Shown: positions 1-8,596, counted from the stretch's first letter. The stretch: DNA of 34,636 nt from Pseudoalteromonas sp. 0303 (GCF_013349995.1 NZ_JABVXF010000041.1:1-34636), one strand, 5' to 3'. The notes: generated by a model not told the origin, from the letters alone. A program made the numbers and translations.

Positions 1-73
1 AGAGCTCGTACATAAGCACGCATTTATTCTTTTGATTGTAAATTATTGTTGTTGACAAGGGGGAGTCCACATA

Positions 74-260
74 AGCGTAGCGTCTCTTTTCCTCTTTGTA
101 AGTATTACTTTCTCTATGTAGCGCGCAGCGCCTCGGTGCTCTCTGTGGTTCAATATTCTTTTGCACAAAAGAAAACAATGAGAAGTGAATGAGTAACCCA
201 ATAAAACTAATAATTACTTTCCTCTAAAGCGTAGTGTCTCTTATCCTCTTTGTGAGTATT
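74..260. repeat. 33-bp imperfect direct repeat, two copies
   Basis: Copies lie at 74-106 and 228-260. They share the core AGCGTAGYGTCTCTT followed by TCCTCTTTGT and AGTATT, with three mismatches. The copies are about 120 bp apart, neither is in a gene, and they look like a dispersed intergenic element of this genome. Confidence 0.6.
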
Positions 261-298
261 CATCGAATTACGCGATATAAAATCGCGGCTACAATCTT

Positions 299-338
299 GC
301 TAACTCGCTAACTCGCTAACTTGCTAACTCGCTAACTC
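299..338. repeat. Tandem octamer repeat, five units
   Basis: Five adjacent units of GCTAACTC are seen; the third reads GCTAACTT. The reverse-complement motif GTTAGCGAG occurs twice more at 34495-34503 and 34510-34518, outside the transposon. There are no spacers, so this is not a CRISPR array. Confidence 0.75.
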
Positions 339-342
339 ACAC

Positions 343-1188
343 CTACGTCAAACGCAAGGCGATGAATTCGGCGAGTTTGTCTACGGCGGTGCCGGGGTCG
401 TCGGTACGTTTAATTAAACTAATACCTATTTGACCAAGCTCGGGGAGGTCTTTGGTTTGTAGTTGGTAGTTAAGCTCATTCGGTACGGTGCTTTTTGAGA
501 GTACCGTAATGCCTAAGCCTTCTTTTAACGCCGCAGTTAGGCCGGTTAAGTCGGCATTACTGTAAGCAATGCGGTATTTAATACCCGCACTTTGTAGTGC
601 CTCGATTGCGCGGCGACGATATATACATCCCTCAGGGGCGGTTACAAGCGTGACCACATCGTTCTGTGCAAGGTTTAAATCACCCACCCATACTAGTTGG
701 TCTTGCATAAAAATAGGGAACTTAGCTGATTCGAGCTCTTCGTTTAATGCCAATACTAAATCGAATTGATCTTGGCGCGAGACCGACAATAAATGTTTAC
801 TCAAACGAGAACGCACTTCGAGCGATACGTCAGGGTAGAGGGCCACGAAGTCACCTATGATCGAAGGTAGAATACGTGCAGCAAATTCACTGGGGATCCC
901 CAAGCGCACTTTGCCTGTTACGTTTTCGCTGGTGAACTGCTGCAAAATGGCATCGTTTTGTTGCAGCATTTGCTTAGCTAATGGCATAAGCAATTCGCCA
1001 TATTGATTAAGCACTTGGCGCTGGCCTTGCTTTTTAAACAGCTTATGGCCCAGCATGTCTTCTAGGCGCTTTATTTGTAAGCTAACAGCCGGTTGCGATA
1101 GCCCCAATAATTCACCTGCTTTGGCAAATCCGCCAACTTCAACAACAGTGACTAAAGTACGTAAACTATCGGTAGAAATGTTTTTCAT
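343..1188 (-). CDS. LysR-family transcriptional regulator, LrhA-like
   Basis: A 281-aa DNA-binding regulator. The N-terminal winged helix-turn-helix is typical of LysR proteins (about residues 5-65, including LGLSQPAVSLQIKRLE), followed by a periplasmic-binding-protein-like effector domain (about 92-280). The effector half resembles LrhA/HexA/PecT: the VTLVTAPEGCIYRRRAIEAL stretch and the AALKEGLGITV stretch line up with my recall of LrhA. It is divergent from the degenerate GcvT paralogue, and a 22-bp palindrome sits 37 bp upstream of its ATG, a natural place for autoregulation. No strong Shine-Dalgarno is seen. Its regulon is unknown; proximity to gcv genes is suggestive only, and it is not clearly GcvA. 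Family call is firm; subfamily is moderate. Confidence 0.88.
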   Translation of the reverse strand: MKNISTDSLRTLVTVVEVGGFAKAGELLGLSQPAVSLQIKRLEDMLGHKLFKKQGQRQVLNQYGELLMPLAKQMLQQNDAILQQFTSENVTGKVRLGIPSEFAARILPSIIGDFVALYPDVSLEVRSRLSKHLLSVSRQDQFDLVLALNEELESAKFPIFMQDQLVWVGDLNLAQNDVVTLVTAPEGCIYRRRAIEALQSAGIKYRIAYSNADLTGLTAALKEGLGITVLSKSTVPNELNYQLQTKDLPELGQIGISLIKRTDDPGTAVDKLAEFIALRLT

Positions 1189-1224
1189 TAAAAAATTCTA
1201 TTAATAGGGCTATGTATATAAGCA

Positions 1225-1246
1225 TTATTTATCAATTGATAAATAA
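1225..1246. promoter_or_regulatory. 22-bp perfect palindrome, candidate LysR operator
   Basis: An 11-bp arm reading TTATTTATCAA is followed immediately by its exact reverse complement. It lies between the divergent LysR gene and the GcvT-like gene, 37 bp from the LysR start. LysR proteins usually bind interrupted palindromes near divergent promoters, so an autoregulatory role is plausible but unproven. Confidence 0.5.
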
Positions 1247-1312
1247 TTACAATTTGTTGTTGCCAGCACGGCGCAATATACTTCAAGCATTAACGATTGA
1301 TAGGTGTCACAT

Positions 1313-1912
1313 ATGACTTTTACGCCAATAATGTTTGCTCGCCACAGCCAAGCTGAGACCCCAGCAGACAACGTGCTACAAGCTAATAGCGATACTGCCA
1401 TTATGGATTTTAGTGGCACTGAAGCAATCCCATTTTTAACGGCTATTTTAGGTCTTGATATTAATAAGCTAACCGCCAGCGGTTTAGGCTTACGTAGTTC
1501 ATTAGACGATGACCTAACAAGCAGCTACGCTTATGCCCTGTATTACTTTAACGAAACTGCATTTCGTTTTGTATTAGGTAAAGATGCCAGCGTGCAATTA
1601 CAGTCGCTTATTAATGAGCAACAACTACGTTACGACATTGATTACGTAATGCGTGACGATTTAAGCGCGCTAACTCTAAGTGGTGAGCAAGCGTTTGATG
1701 CCTTGGTCGACAGCTTTAAGCTAACGCCGGGGCTGCGTTTATCAGACATGCGCAGCTGCTATGGTGCACAAAGCGGTGAGGTATTTATTACCGCCATAGA
1801 TAACCAAGCAACACAGCAATTTCAGCTGGTGGCGCGCCAAGCTGAGCTTGATAAATGGCAAACGCACTTACAGCAGCTCGGCTTTGATTTAGCCTTAGCC
1901 AACGTTGCTTAA
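1313..1912 (+). CDS. Truncated, degenerate GcvT-like (aminomethyltransferase-fold) protein
   Basis: A 199-aa protein. The start is placed at ATG 1313 because AGGTG (1302-1306) sits six bases upstream; a GTG three codons earlier is possible. It aligns by eye with the first half of GcvT encoded just downstream: the DFSGTEAIPFLTAILGLDIN segment matches the GcvT IQGEQAQAFLRKLVANDV region, and YYFNETAFRFVL matches IYFFSETNYRLVV. It lacks the N-terminal folate-site block (FHGWEMP), the GYTGEDGYEI block and the C-terminal domain, so catalysis as an aminomethyltransferase is unlikely. It may be a folate-binding or regulatory paralogue, or a decaying duplicate, although the frame is open and clean. 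It is divergent from the LysR gene and 180 bp ahead of gcvT. Confidence 0.6.
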   Translation: MTFTPIMFARHSQAETPADNVLQANSDTAIMDFSGTEAIPFLTAILGLDINKLTASGLGLRSSLDDDLTSSYAYALYYFNETAFRFVLGKDASVQLQSLINEQQLRYDIDYVMRDDLSALTLSGEQAFDALVDSFKLTPGLRLSDMRSCYGAQSGEVFITAIDNQATQQFQLVARQAELDKWQTHLQQLGFDLALANVA

Positions 1913-2092
1913 AACATAAAATTTTTAAAACAGCTACGCACTTGGGTGTTTAGCTATTTTTTAGTTACAAAATCGCAATTTGGGTGTGACAACTGTGCAA
2001 CTAATGTATAATCGCCGCCCATGTTATTCCCCCTCATTAAATTGAGGCCACGCCCCACAACTTGTGGGTTAATTTAAAAGTGAAGGAATATT
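1913..2092. promoter_or_regulatory. gcvT promoter and leader with two small hairpins
   Basis: A perfect TATAAT lies at 2007-2012; the matching -35 is weak (GTGACA at 1986-1991 with a short spacer is the nearest). The leader contains CCTCA/TGAGG (2032-2047) and CCCACAA/TTGTGGG with a one-base loop (2054-2068), then the gcvT ribosome-binding site. No canonical glycine riboswitch core could be recognised. The hairpins may affect translation or mRNA stability. Confidence 0.5.
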
Positions 2093-3175
2093 ATGACTTC
2101 TAAAACAGTTTTACATGCTAAGCACCTTGAAGCTGGCGCAAAAATGGTTGATTTCCACGGCTGGGAAATGCCAATCAACTACGGCTCACAAATCGAAGAG
2201 CATAATGCGGTTCGCACAGATGCAGGTATGTTTGACGTATCTCACATGACTATTGTCGATATTCAAGGCGAGCAAGCACAAGCGTTCTTACGTAAGCTAG
2301 TTGCAAACGACGTTGCTAAGTTAACTGTACCGGGTAAAGCACTTTACACAGGTATGCTTAACGAAGAAGGCGGCGTAATCGACGACCTAATCATCTACTT
2401 CTTCTCAGAAACGAACTACCGTTTAGTAGTTAACTCAGCAACACGTGAAAAAGATTTAGCGCATTTAGCTAAAGTTTCGGCTGATTTCGCCGTAACGGTT
2501 ACTGAGCGTCCTGAGTTTGCAATGATTGCCGTTCAAGGCCCTAATGCACGTGCTAAAACAGCAACAGTACTTAACGCAGAGCAACAAGCTGCTGTTGAAG
2601 GTATGAAGCCTTTCTTTGGTGTGCAAGCAGGTGATTTATTTATTGCGACAACAGGCTATACTGGCGAAGATGGTTATGAAATCGTAGTGCCTAACGATCA
2701 AGCTGCTGATTTATGGCAACAACTTCTAGACGCAGGCGTAGCGCCAGCGGGTCTAGGTGCACGTGATACGTTACGTCTTGAAGCGGGTATGAACCTTTAC
2801 GGCCTAGATATGGACGAAAGTGTTTCTCCACTTGCTGCAAACATGGCGTGGACAATCGCATGGGAGCCAGAAGATCGTAAGTTTATCGGTCGTGAAGTAT
2901 TAGAACAGCAACGCGCTGACAAGAGCACAGACAAACTAGTTGGTTTAGTGCTTGAAGAAAAAGGCGTATTGCGTAGCGGTTTAAAAGTCATCGTTGAAGG
3001 TGGTGAAGGGGTGATTACCTCTGGTACATTCTCACCAACTCTTGGTCACAGTGTTGCGCTAGCACGCGTTCCGCGTTCAACTGGCGAAACAGCCCAAGTA
3101 GAGATGCGTAAAAAACTGGTTAACGTTAAGGTTGTTAAACCTTGCTTTGTACGTAACGGCAAATCAGTTATCTAA
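2093..3175 (+). CDS. gcvT: Glycine cleavage system T protein (aminomethyltransferase)
   Basis: A 360-aa cytosolic enzyme of the usual family length. It takes the aminomethyl group from lipoylated H protein, releases ammonia and passes the one-carbon unit to tetrahydrofolate. Family blocks are visible: VDFHGWEMPINY near residue 20, the FDVSHM segment, MLNEEGGVIDDLI around residue 90, GYTGEDGYEI near residue 190 and LGARDTLRLEAGMNLYG near residue 225. A GAAGGA ribosome-binding site lies seven bases before the ATG. It is first of the gcvT-gcvH-gcvP set, and codon use looks like that of a well-expressed housekeeping gene. Confidence 0.97.
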   Translation: MTSKTVLHAKHLEAGAKMVDFHGWEMPINYGSQIEEHNAVRTDAGMFDVSHMTIVDIQGEQAQAFLRKLVANDVAKLTVPGKALYTGMLNEEGGVIDDLIIYFFSETNYRLVVNSATREKDLAHLAKVSADFAVTVTERPEFAMIAVQGPNARAKTATVLNAEQQAAVEGMKPFFGVQAGDLFIATTGYTGEDGYEIVVPNDQAADLWQQLLDAGVAPAGLGARDTLRLEAGMNLYGLDMDESVSPLAANMAWTIAWEPEDRKFIGREVLEQQRADKSTDKLVGLVLEEKGVLRSGLKVIVEGGEGVITSGTFSPTLGHSVALARVPRSTGETAQVEMRKKLVNVKVVKPCFVRNGKSVI

Positions 3176-3189
3176 ACTATAAAAAATTT

Positions 3190-3239
3190 GGTGTTATCAC
3201 CTAATAATGCCAATCATGTTGAGTTGTTAGCATGATTGG
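3190..3239 (+). promoter_or_regulatory. Intercistronic hairpins between gcvT and gcvH
   Basis: CCAATCATG (3210-3218) pairs perfectly with CATGATTGG (3231-3239) across a 12-base loop, and a smaller GGTG/CACC hairpin lies at 3190-3201. There is no U-tract after the large stem, so it is more likely an mRNA processing or stability element than a terminator. Confidence 0.5.
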
Positions 3240-3263
3240 TAACAGAACCAAAGGAACAAAAAG

Positions 3264-3653
3264 ATGAGCAATATCCCAAGCGAATTAAAATATGCTACTT
3301 CACACGAGTGGGTTCGCGACGAAGGTGACGGTACGTTTACTGTAGGTATCACTGAGCACGCACAAGAACTTCTTGGCGACATGGTATTCGTTGAATTACC
3401 AGAAGTTGGTGATGAAGTTGACGCGGGTGAAGACTGCGCAGTAGCTGAGTCTGTAAAAGCAGCATCAGACATCTACGCACCAATCGGCGGTGAAATCGTT
3501 GCAATCAACGAAGAGCTTGAAGATTCGCCTGAAACAGTAAATAACGACCCGTACACTGACGGTTGGTTATTCCGTATCAAAGCATCTGACACATCAGAGC
3601 TTGATAACCTGTTAGACGCTGAAGGCTACGCTAACACAATCGACGAAGACTAA
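3264..3653 (+). CDS. gcvH: Glycine cleavage system H protein
   Basis: A 129-aa lipoyl carrier that shuttles the aminomethyl intermediate between the P, T and L proteins. The lipoylation site is visible as ESVKAASD, with the modified lysine at residue 65. The FVELPEVGDEV and DGWLFRI segments are typical and the length is standard. An AAAGGAAC ribosome-binding site precedes the ATG. It sits between gcvT and gcvP, as in many gammaproteobacteria. Confidence 0.97.
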   Translation: MSNIPSELKYATSHEWVRDEGDGTFTVGITEHAQELLGDMVFVELPEVGDEVDAGEDCAVAESVKAASDIYAPIGGEIVAINEELEDSPETVNNDPYTDGWLFRIKASDTSELDNLLDAEGYANTIDED

Positions 3654-3672
3654 TTAATTAGTCACGCCGACT

Positions 3673-3733
3673 AAAAGCCCCGTCTAGATCCCCAGCTAAT
3701 TAAATGCGTAGCTTGGGTTTCACAGGGGCTTTT
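3673..3733 (+). terminator. Nested hairpin, likely terminator or attenuator after gcvH
   Basis: AAAAGCCCC (3673-3681) pairs with GGGGCTTTT (3725-3733), enclosing an inner CCCAGCT/AGCTTGGG stem. A short run of T/A follows. It could reduce read-through from gcvTH into gcvP, which starts 119 bp later with its own ribosome-binding site. Confidence 0.65.
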
Positions 3734-3852
3734 ATGATTTTATAGCTTACTTTTCCATACGCTGTAAGTTATTGAATCAACCTGTTTTTAAGTTATTGCC
3801 AGTTACCCATTGGCAGTAACCACTTTTTTTTGGATCATAGGAATCTGGACAA

Positions 3853-6744
3853 ATGTCAAACGCCAAATCTCTTGAACAATTAGAGCAAAAGCAAGATTTT
3901 ATTCGCCGTCACATTGGGCCAAGCCCAGCGCAAGTAAGCGACATGCTAAGCGCTCTTGGAGTATCGAGTGTTGAAGAGCTGATCGGTCAAACGGTACCTG
4001 CAAGCATTCGCTTAGAGCAAGGTTTATCAATTGGCGAAAGCCGCACTGAAGTTGAAACACTAAGCTACTTAAAATCAGTAGCAAGCAAAAATAAAGTGTT
4101 CAAATCATACATCGGTCAAGGCTACCACCCAACTCACGTACCACACGTAATTTTACGTAACGTACTTGAGAACCCAGGCTGGTACACTGCGTATACACCA
4201 TACCAACCAGAGATTGCACAAGGTCGTTTAGAATCATTATTAAACTTCCAGACTATGACCCTAGACCTAACTGGTCTTGATTTAGCAAGCGCGTCATTAC
4301 TTGACGAGTCAACGGCTGCTGCAGAAGCAATGGGCCTTGCAAAGCGTGTTGCTAAAGCTAAAAAAGCTAACATCTTCTTCATTGCTGATGACGTACACAC
4401 GCAAACTATCGACGTTGTTGCTACACGTGCAGACCAGTTTGGTTTTGAAGTAGTTGTTGGTCCTGCAAGCGAAGCGGCTAATCATGAGATTTTTGGTGCA
4501 TTATTCCAATACCCATCAACAACCGGTGAAATCACTGACGTAACTGACCTAATCGCACAAGTACAAGACAAAAAAGCGATTGCCTGTGTTGCTGCAGACA
4601 TCATGAGCTTATTAATGCTTAAAGCACCAGGTAAACTAGGTGCAGACGTAGTACTTGGTTCAGCACAGCGTTTTGGTGTACCTATGGGTTACGGTGGTCC
4701 ACACGCTGCATTCTTCGCAACACGCGACAAGTACAAGCGTTCACTACCAGGTCGTATTATCGGTGTTTCTAAAGACCGTTTAGGTAACGACGCACTACGT
4801 ATGGCAATGCAAACACGTGAACAACACATTCGTCGTGAAAAAGCCAACTCAAACATCTGTACAGCGCAAGTATTACTAGCGAACATGGCAGCGTTCTACG
4901 CGGTTTACCACGGTCCACAAGGCCTTAAAACTATCGCTGAGCGTATCCACCGTTTTGCAGACATCTTAGCGGCAGGCTTAAAAGCGAAAGGTGTAAACCT
5001 TAAGCACGACACATGGTTCGATACACTGACTGTTGTTGCAGATAACAAAGACGAAATCGTTGCACGTGCAGTAGCAAACGGCGTTAACTTTGCGTCTAAC
5101 CGCGCAGGTGAATACTCAATTTCTGTATCAGAAACAACAACCCGTGCAGACGTAGCTGAGCTATTCGACATCATCTTAGGTGAAGGCCACGGTCTGAGCG
5201 TTGATGTACTTGCAAACGAAATCGAAGTAAATGGCAGCAACTCAATTCCTGCAAGCCTAGTACGCGATGACGAAATTTTAACGCACCCTAACTTCAACTC
5301 GTACCACAGCGAGACTGAAATGTTGCGTTACATCAAGCGCCTAGAGAACAAAGACTTAGCGCTTAACCACTCAATGATCTCATTAGGTTCATGTACAATG
5401 AAACTTAATGCGACAGCTGAGATGATCCCAATCACTTGGCCTGAGTTTGCAAACTTACACCCATTCTGCCCACTTGATCAGGCAGCGGGTTACCAAATCA
5501 TGATGACTGAGTTACATGATTGGTTAGTAAACATCACAGGTTACGATGCAGTTTCACTACAACCTAACTCAGGTGCACAAGGTGAATACGCAGGCTTAAT
5601 CGCGATTCGTAAATACCACGAGTCACGCGGTGAAGGTCACCGTAACGTATGTTTGATCCCAAGTTCAGCGCACGGTACAAACCCAGCGTCTGCACAAATG
5701 GCAAGCATGAAAATCGTGGTTGTTGACTGTGATAAAAACGGTAACGTTGATATGGCAGACCTTAAAGCGAAAGCCGAAGAGGTATCTGAAAACCTATCTT
5801 GTATCATGATCACGTACCCATCTACACACGGTGTTTACGAAGAAACAATTCGTGAAATCTGTGACATCGTGCACCAGCACGGCGGTCAAGTGTACATGGA
5901 CGGCGCAAACATGAACGCGCAAGTTGGTGTTACAAGCCCAGGTTCAATCGGTTCTGACGTATCGCACCTTAACCTACACAAAACATTCTGTATTCCACAC
6001 GGTGGTGGTGGTCCAGGTGTTGGCCCTATCGGTGTTAAATCTCACCTAGCGCCATTTATGCCTAACCACAGCGTAATTAATGTTGCTGGCACAAACATCG
6101 GTAACGGTGCGGTTTCTGCTGCCCCTTACGGCTCAGCAGCTATTTTACCAATCTCGTGGGCATACATTGCCATGATGGGCTCTGAAGGCTTAAAACAAGC
6201 AACAGAAATGGCTATCGTGAACGCTAACTACTTATCTGAGAAGCTAAGCGAGCACTACCCAATTTTATACCGTGGCCGTAACAACCGCGTTGCGCACGAG
6301 TGTATTGTTGACCTACGCCCAATCAAAGAGCAAACAGGCGTAACAGAAATGGACGTAGCTAAACGTCTACAAGACTACGGCTTCCATTCACCAACTATGT
6401 CATTCCCAGTAGCTGGCACACTAATGATTGAGCCAACTGAGTCTGAGTCTAAAGTTGAGATCGACCGTTTCATCGAAGCAATGGTGTCAATCAAGTCAGA
6501 AATCGACCGTATCGCATCTGGCGAATGGTCAATTGAAAACAACCCGCTAGTGTTTGCACCGCACACACAAGCAGACGTACTAGGCAATGAGTGGGATCGT
6601 GCATACGACCGTTTCTACGCAGCATTCCCAGTACCAAGCGTAGCAAAAGACAAATTCTGGCCTACAGTAACCCGTATAGATGACGTATACGGCGACCGTA
6701 ACCTAGTTTGTTCATGCCCAGCGGTAGAGACATACCGTGACTAA
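3853..6744 (+). CDS. gcvP: Glycine dehydrogenase (decarboxylating), P protein
   Basis: A 963-aa full-length single-chain P protein. It decarboxylates glycine with pyridoxal phosphate and loads the aminomethyl group onto GcvH. The cofactor lysine is K710 within LHKTFCIPHGGGGPG. The N-terminal half carries RRHIGPS near residue 19 and the C-terminus ends in the conserved NLVCSCPAVETYRD. The gene is intact, although a transposon is inserted four bases after its stop codon. The conserved 3' end is therefore a good candidate for the sequence recognised by the element's TnsD-like protein. Confidence 0.98.
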   Translation: MSNAKSLEQLEQKQDFIRRHIGPSPAQVSDMLSALGVSSVEELIGQTVPASIRLEQGLSIGESRTEVETLSYLKSVASKNKVFKSYIGQGYHPTHVPHVILRNVLENPGWYTAYTPYQPEIAQGRLESLLNFQTMTLDLTGLDLASASLLDESTAAAEAMGLAKRVAKAKKANIFFIADDVHTQTIDVVATRADQFGFEVVVGPASEAANHEIFGALFQYPSTTGEITDVTDLIAQVQDKKAIACVAADIMSLLMLKAPGKLGADVVLGSAQRFGVPMGYGGPHAAFFATRDKYKRSLPGRIIGVSKDRLGNDALRMAMQTREQHIRREKANSNICTAQVLLANMAAFYAVYHGPQGLKTIAERIHRFADILAAGLKAKGVNLKHDTWFDTLTVVADNKDEIVARAVANGVNFASNRAGEYSISVSETTTRADVAELFDIILGEGHGLSVDVLANEIEVNGSNSIPASLVRDDEILTHPNFNSYHSETEMLRYIKRLENKDLALNHSMISLGSCTMKLNATAEMIPITWPEFANLHPFCPLDQAAGYQIMMTELHDWLVNITGYDAVSLQPNSGAQGEYAGLIAIRKYHESRGEGHRNVCLIPSSAHGTNPASAQMASMKIVVVDCDKNGNVDMADLKAKAEEVSENLSCIMITYPSTHGVYEETIREICDIVHQHGGQVYMDGANMNAQVGVTSPGSIGSDVSHLNLHKTFCIPHGGGGPGVGPIGVKSHLAPFMPNHSVINVAGTNIGNGAVSAAPYGSAAILPISWAYIAMMGSEGLKQATEMAIVNANYLSEKLSEHYPILYRGRNNRVAHECIVDLRPIKEQTGVTEMDVAKRLQDYGFHSPTMSFPVAGTLMIEPTESESKVEIDRFIEAMVSIKSEIDRIASGEWSIENNPLVFAPHTQADVLGNEWDRAYDRFYAAFPVPSVAKDKFWPTVTRIDDVYGDRNLVCSCPAVETYRD

Positions 6745-6748
6745 GGTT

Positions 6749-6753
6749 TGATT
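6749..6753. repeat. Target-site duplication, left copy (TGATT)
   Basis: TGATT directly precedes the left transposon end and is repeated exactly after the right end at 34430-34434. Five base pairs is the duplication length produced by Tn7-type transposition. Confidence 0.92.
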
Positions 6754-6837
6754 TGATCAGAGTTATTATAGTTTGGGAATGATAATTATAGATTGGGAAA
6801 GTTATTAAAGATTGGGAATTCTTTTCCCAAACTATAA
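6754..6837 (+). repeat. gcvP-proximal transposon end with four TnsB-like sites (Tn7R-like)
   Basis: After the terminal TGATCAGAG come three same-direction copies of a 14-mer close to TTATAGWTTGGGAA at 6766-6779, 6786-6799 and 6805-6818, spaced 20 and 19 bp apart. A fourth copy in opposite orientation is at 6824-6837. The dense array is characteristic of the right end of Tn7, where TnsB sites abut. Binding by TnsB is inferred from position and repetition. Confidence 0.88.
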
Positions 6838-6843
6838 CTCTTG

Positions 6844-6873
6844 AAAAGGTGAGCAAATTAGCTCACCTTTTTT
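6844..6873 (+). terminator. Rho-independent terminator just inside the transposon end
   Basis: AAAAGGTGAGC (6844-6854) pairs with GCTCACCTTTT (6861-6871) over a six-base loop, followed by Ts. It lies between gcvP and the cargo operon, would stop gcvP read-through into hsdM, and can also act on the opposite strand. Confidence 0.85.
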
Positions 6874-6938
6874 ATTTGTGTGTCCCATCCTAAATATGGT
6901 TTGTTCCAATTATTCAATATTATGAGTGTTTAGCTTTA

Positions 6939-6997
6939 CTGACATTTCGCTTTAAAATCCGATACTATAAGCGTTATATTAAAAAGCGGACGCTTTT
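6939..6997 (+). promoter_or_regulatory. Promoter and operator-like palindrome of the restriction operon
   Basis: CTGACA (6939-6944) and TACTAT (6963-6968) are separated by 18 bp and form a plausible sigma-70 promoter. About 15 bp downstream is a perfect inverted repeat, AAAAGCG-GA-CGCTTTT (6982-6997), followed by the AAGGA ribosome-binding site and the GTG of hsdM. A repressor or an RNA hairpin could act here; no regulator gene adjoins it. Confidence 0.6.
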
Positions 6998-7016
6998 ATA
7001 AAAACAAGGATTTATC

Positions 7017-8596
7017 GTGGCTAAAGCAACCAATAACAAAAAAGACATAAAAAACACAAAAGGCTTTGAAGAAGTACTTTGGGACGCAGCAAATAAACTT
7101 CGTGGAAGTGTCGAATCTTCAGAATACAAGCATATTGTACTCAGCCTTATCTTCCTAAAATTTATTAGCGATAAATTTGAAAAACAGCGTGAAAAATTAG
7201 TCGCAGAGGGTATGGGTGATTATGTCGATATGGTGGACTTTTACACCAAAGACAATGTTTTTTATTTACCTGAAGACGCTCGTTGGTCTTACATTCAAAA
7301 ACAAGCTAAACAAGATGACATAGCAGTAAAAATTGATACTGCTTTACATACAGTTGAGAAAAATAATGCTTCTCTTAAAGGTGCATTGCCTGATAACTAT
7401 TTTTCCCGACTAGGGCTCGATGTTAGTAAGCTTGCAGCATTAGTCGATACCATCAATAACATAGAGACCATCGCTAACGAATGTCATATGACAGAAGAAG
7501 ATTTAGTTGGTCGTGTGTATGAATACTTTTTAGGTAAGTTTGCTGCAAACGAAGGCAAAGGTGGTGGTGAGTTTTCACGCCTAAGTCGGTTGTATCTCTA
7601 ATCGCTGAAATGATTGAGCCATTCAAAGGTAAGATCTACGATCCATGTTGTGGCAGTGGCGGTATGTTTGTGCAATCGCTCAAGTTTATTGATAGTCACA
7701 ACGGCAATAAAAAAGACATTTCTATTTACGGCCAAGAGTACACCAGTACCACCCATAAGCTAGCCAAAATGAATCTTGCAGTACGTGGTATCAACGGCAA
7801 CTTAGGTGATGTGGCAGGAGATAGCTTTTTTAAAGATCAGCACTCAGACCTCAAGGCTGACTTCATTATGGCGAATCCGCCATTCAATCAAAAGCAGTGG
7901 CGTGCAGATAACGAGTTAGTTGATGACCCTCGTTGGGCCGGTTTTGACGTACCACCTACCGGTAATGCAAACTATGCGTGGATCATGCATATGATCTCAA
8001 AGCTTAGTGAGTATGGAACAGCAGGCTTTGTTCTTGCCAATGGTTCAATGAGCTCTAACACTGGTGGTGAAGGTAAAATTCGTCAAAAGATAATTGAAAA
8101 TGACTTAGTGGATTGCATGATTGCACTACCGGGACAGCTGTTCTACACCACACAAATCCCAGTCTGTTTGTGGTTTATCACCAAAAACAAAAAAGAGAAT
8201 ACCGAACTTGGTTATCGTGACCGTCAAGGTGAAACCTTGTTTATCGATGCCCGTGAAATGGGCACTATGGTTAGCCGAGTTCATAAAGAACTCACCACAG
8301 ATGACATTGCTGACATTGCCCGTACTTATCACGCATGGCGTGGTGAGAAAAAAGATGGCGAGTACCAAGATAAAGCAGGTTATTCAAAGTCTTCAACGCT
8401 GGAAGAAATTAAAGCTAATGACTTTGTATTAACACCGGGTCGTTACGTTGGTGCTGCTGAGTTAGAAGACGATGGCATCCCGTTTGAAGTGAAAATGAAA
8501 GAACTGAGCCAAACTCTTTATAGACAGATGGAGCAAGCTCAAGAAATGGATGTTGCAATTCGAACAAATCTAATGGAGCTGGGTTATGGGCAGTGA
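7017..8596 (+). pseudogene. hsdM: Type I restriction-modification methyltransferase subunit, frameshifted
   Basis: The N6-adenine methyltransferase subunit of a type I system is split into two frames: 7017-7601 (194 aa, GTG start with AAGGA six bases upstream) and a continuation open from about 7576, with an internal ATG at 7610, to 8596. The first part has the HsdM N-terminal helical domain ending KGGGEF; adding one T to the T-run at 7572-7575 yields GEFFTPKSVVSLIAEMIEPF, the expected family sequence. The second part holds SAM motif I (DPCCGSGGMF) and the catalytic NPPF. The restored protein is about 526 aa, normal for the family. As written, no full-length HsdM is made. It could be a real mutation or a homopolymer sequencing error. 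Confidence 0.92.

Larger units (their letters stand above)
1..342. other. Intergenic region with short repeats
   Basis: No convincing gene is seen here. The stretch holds a 33-bp direct repeat (74-106 and 228-260, 30 of 33 bases identical) and, just beyond the 3' end of the LysR gene, five tandem copies of an 8-mer, GCTAACTC (299-338, one copy with a single change). A GGGGGAGTCCA motif at about 60-70 recurs in inverted-repeat form at the far end of the window (34566-34636). Confidence 0.7.

Noticed and set aside
299..338. Tandem octamers as a CRISPR array
   Set aside because: Units are 8 bp and contiguous with no spacers, and no cas genes are in the window.
1913..2092. Glycine riboswitch upstream of gcvT
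   Set aside because: No conserved riboswitch core could be found by eye; only two short hairpins are present.
7560..7612. Programmed -1 ribosomal frameshift in hsdM
   Set aside because: A -1 slip on TTTT would restore the protein, but the preceding GAG codon cannot re-pair in a slippery heptamer and no stimulatory structure is obvious. A 1-base deletion is simpler.
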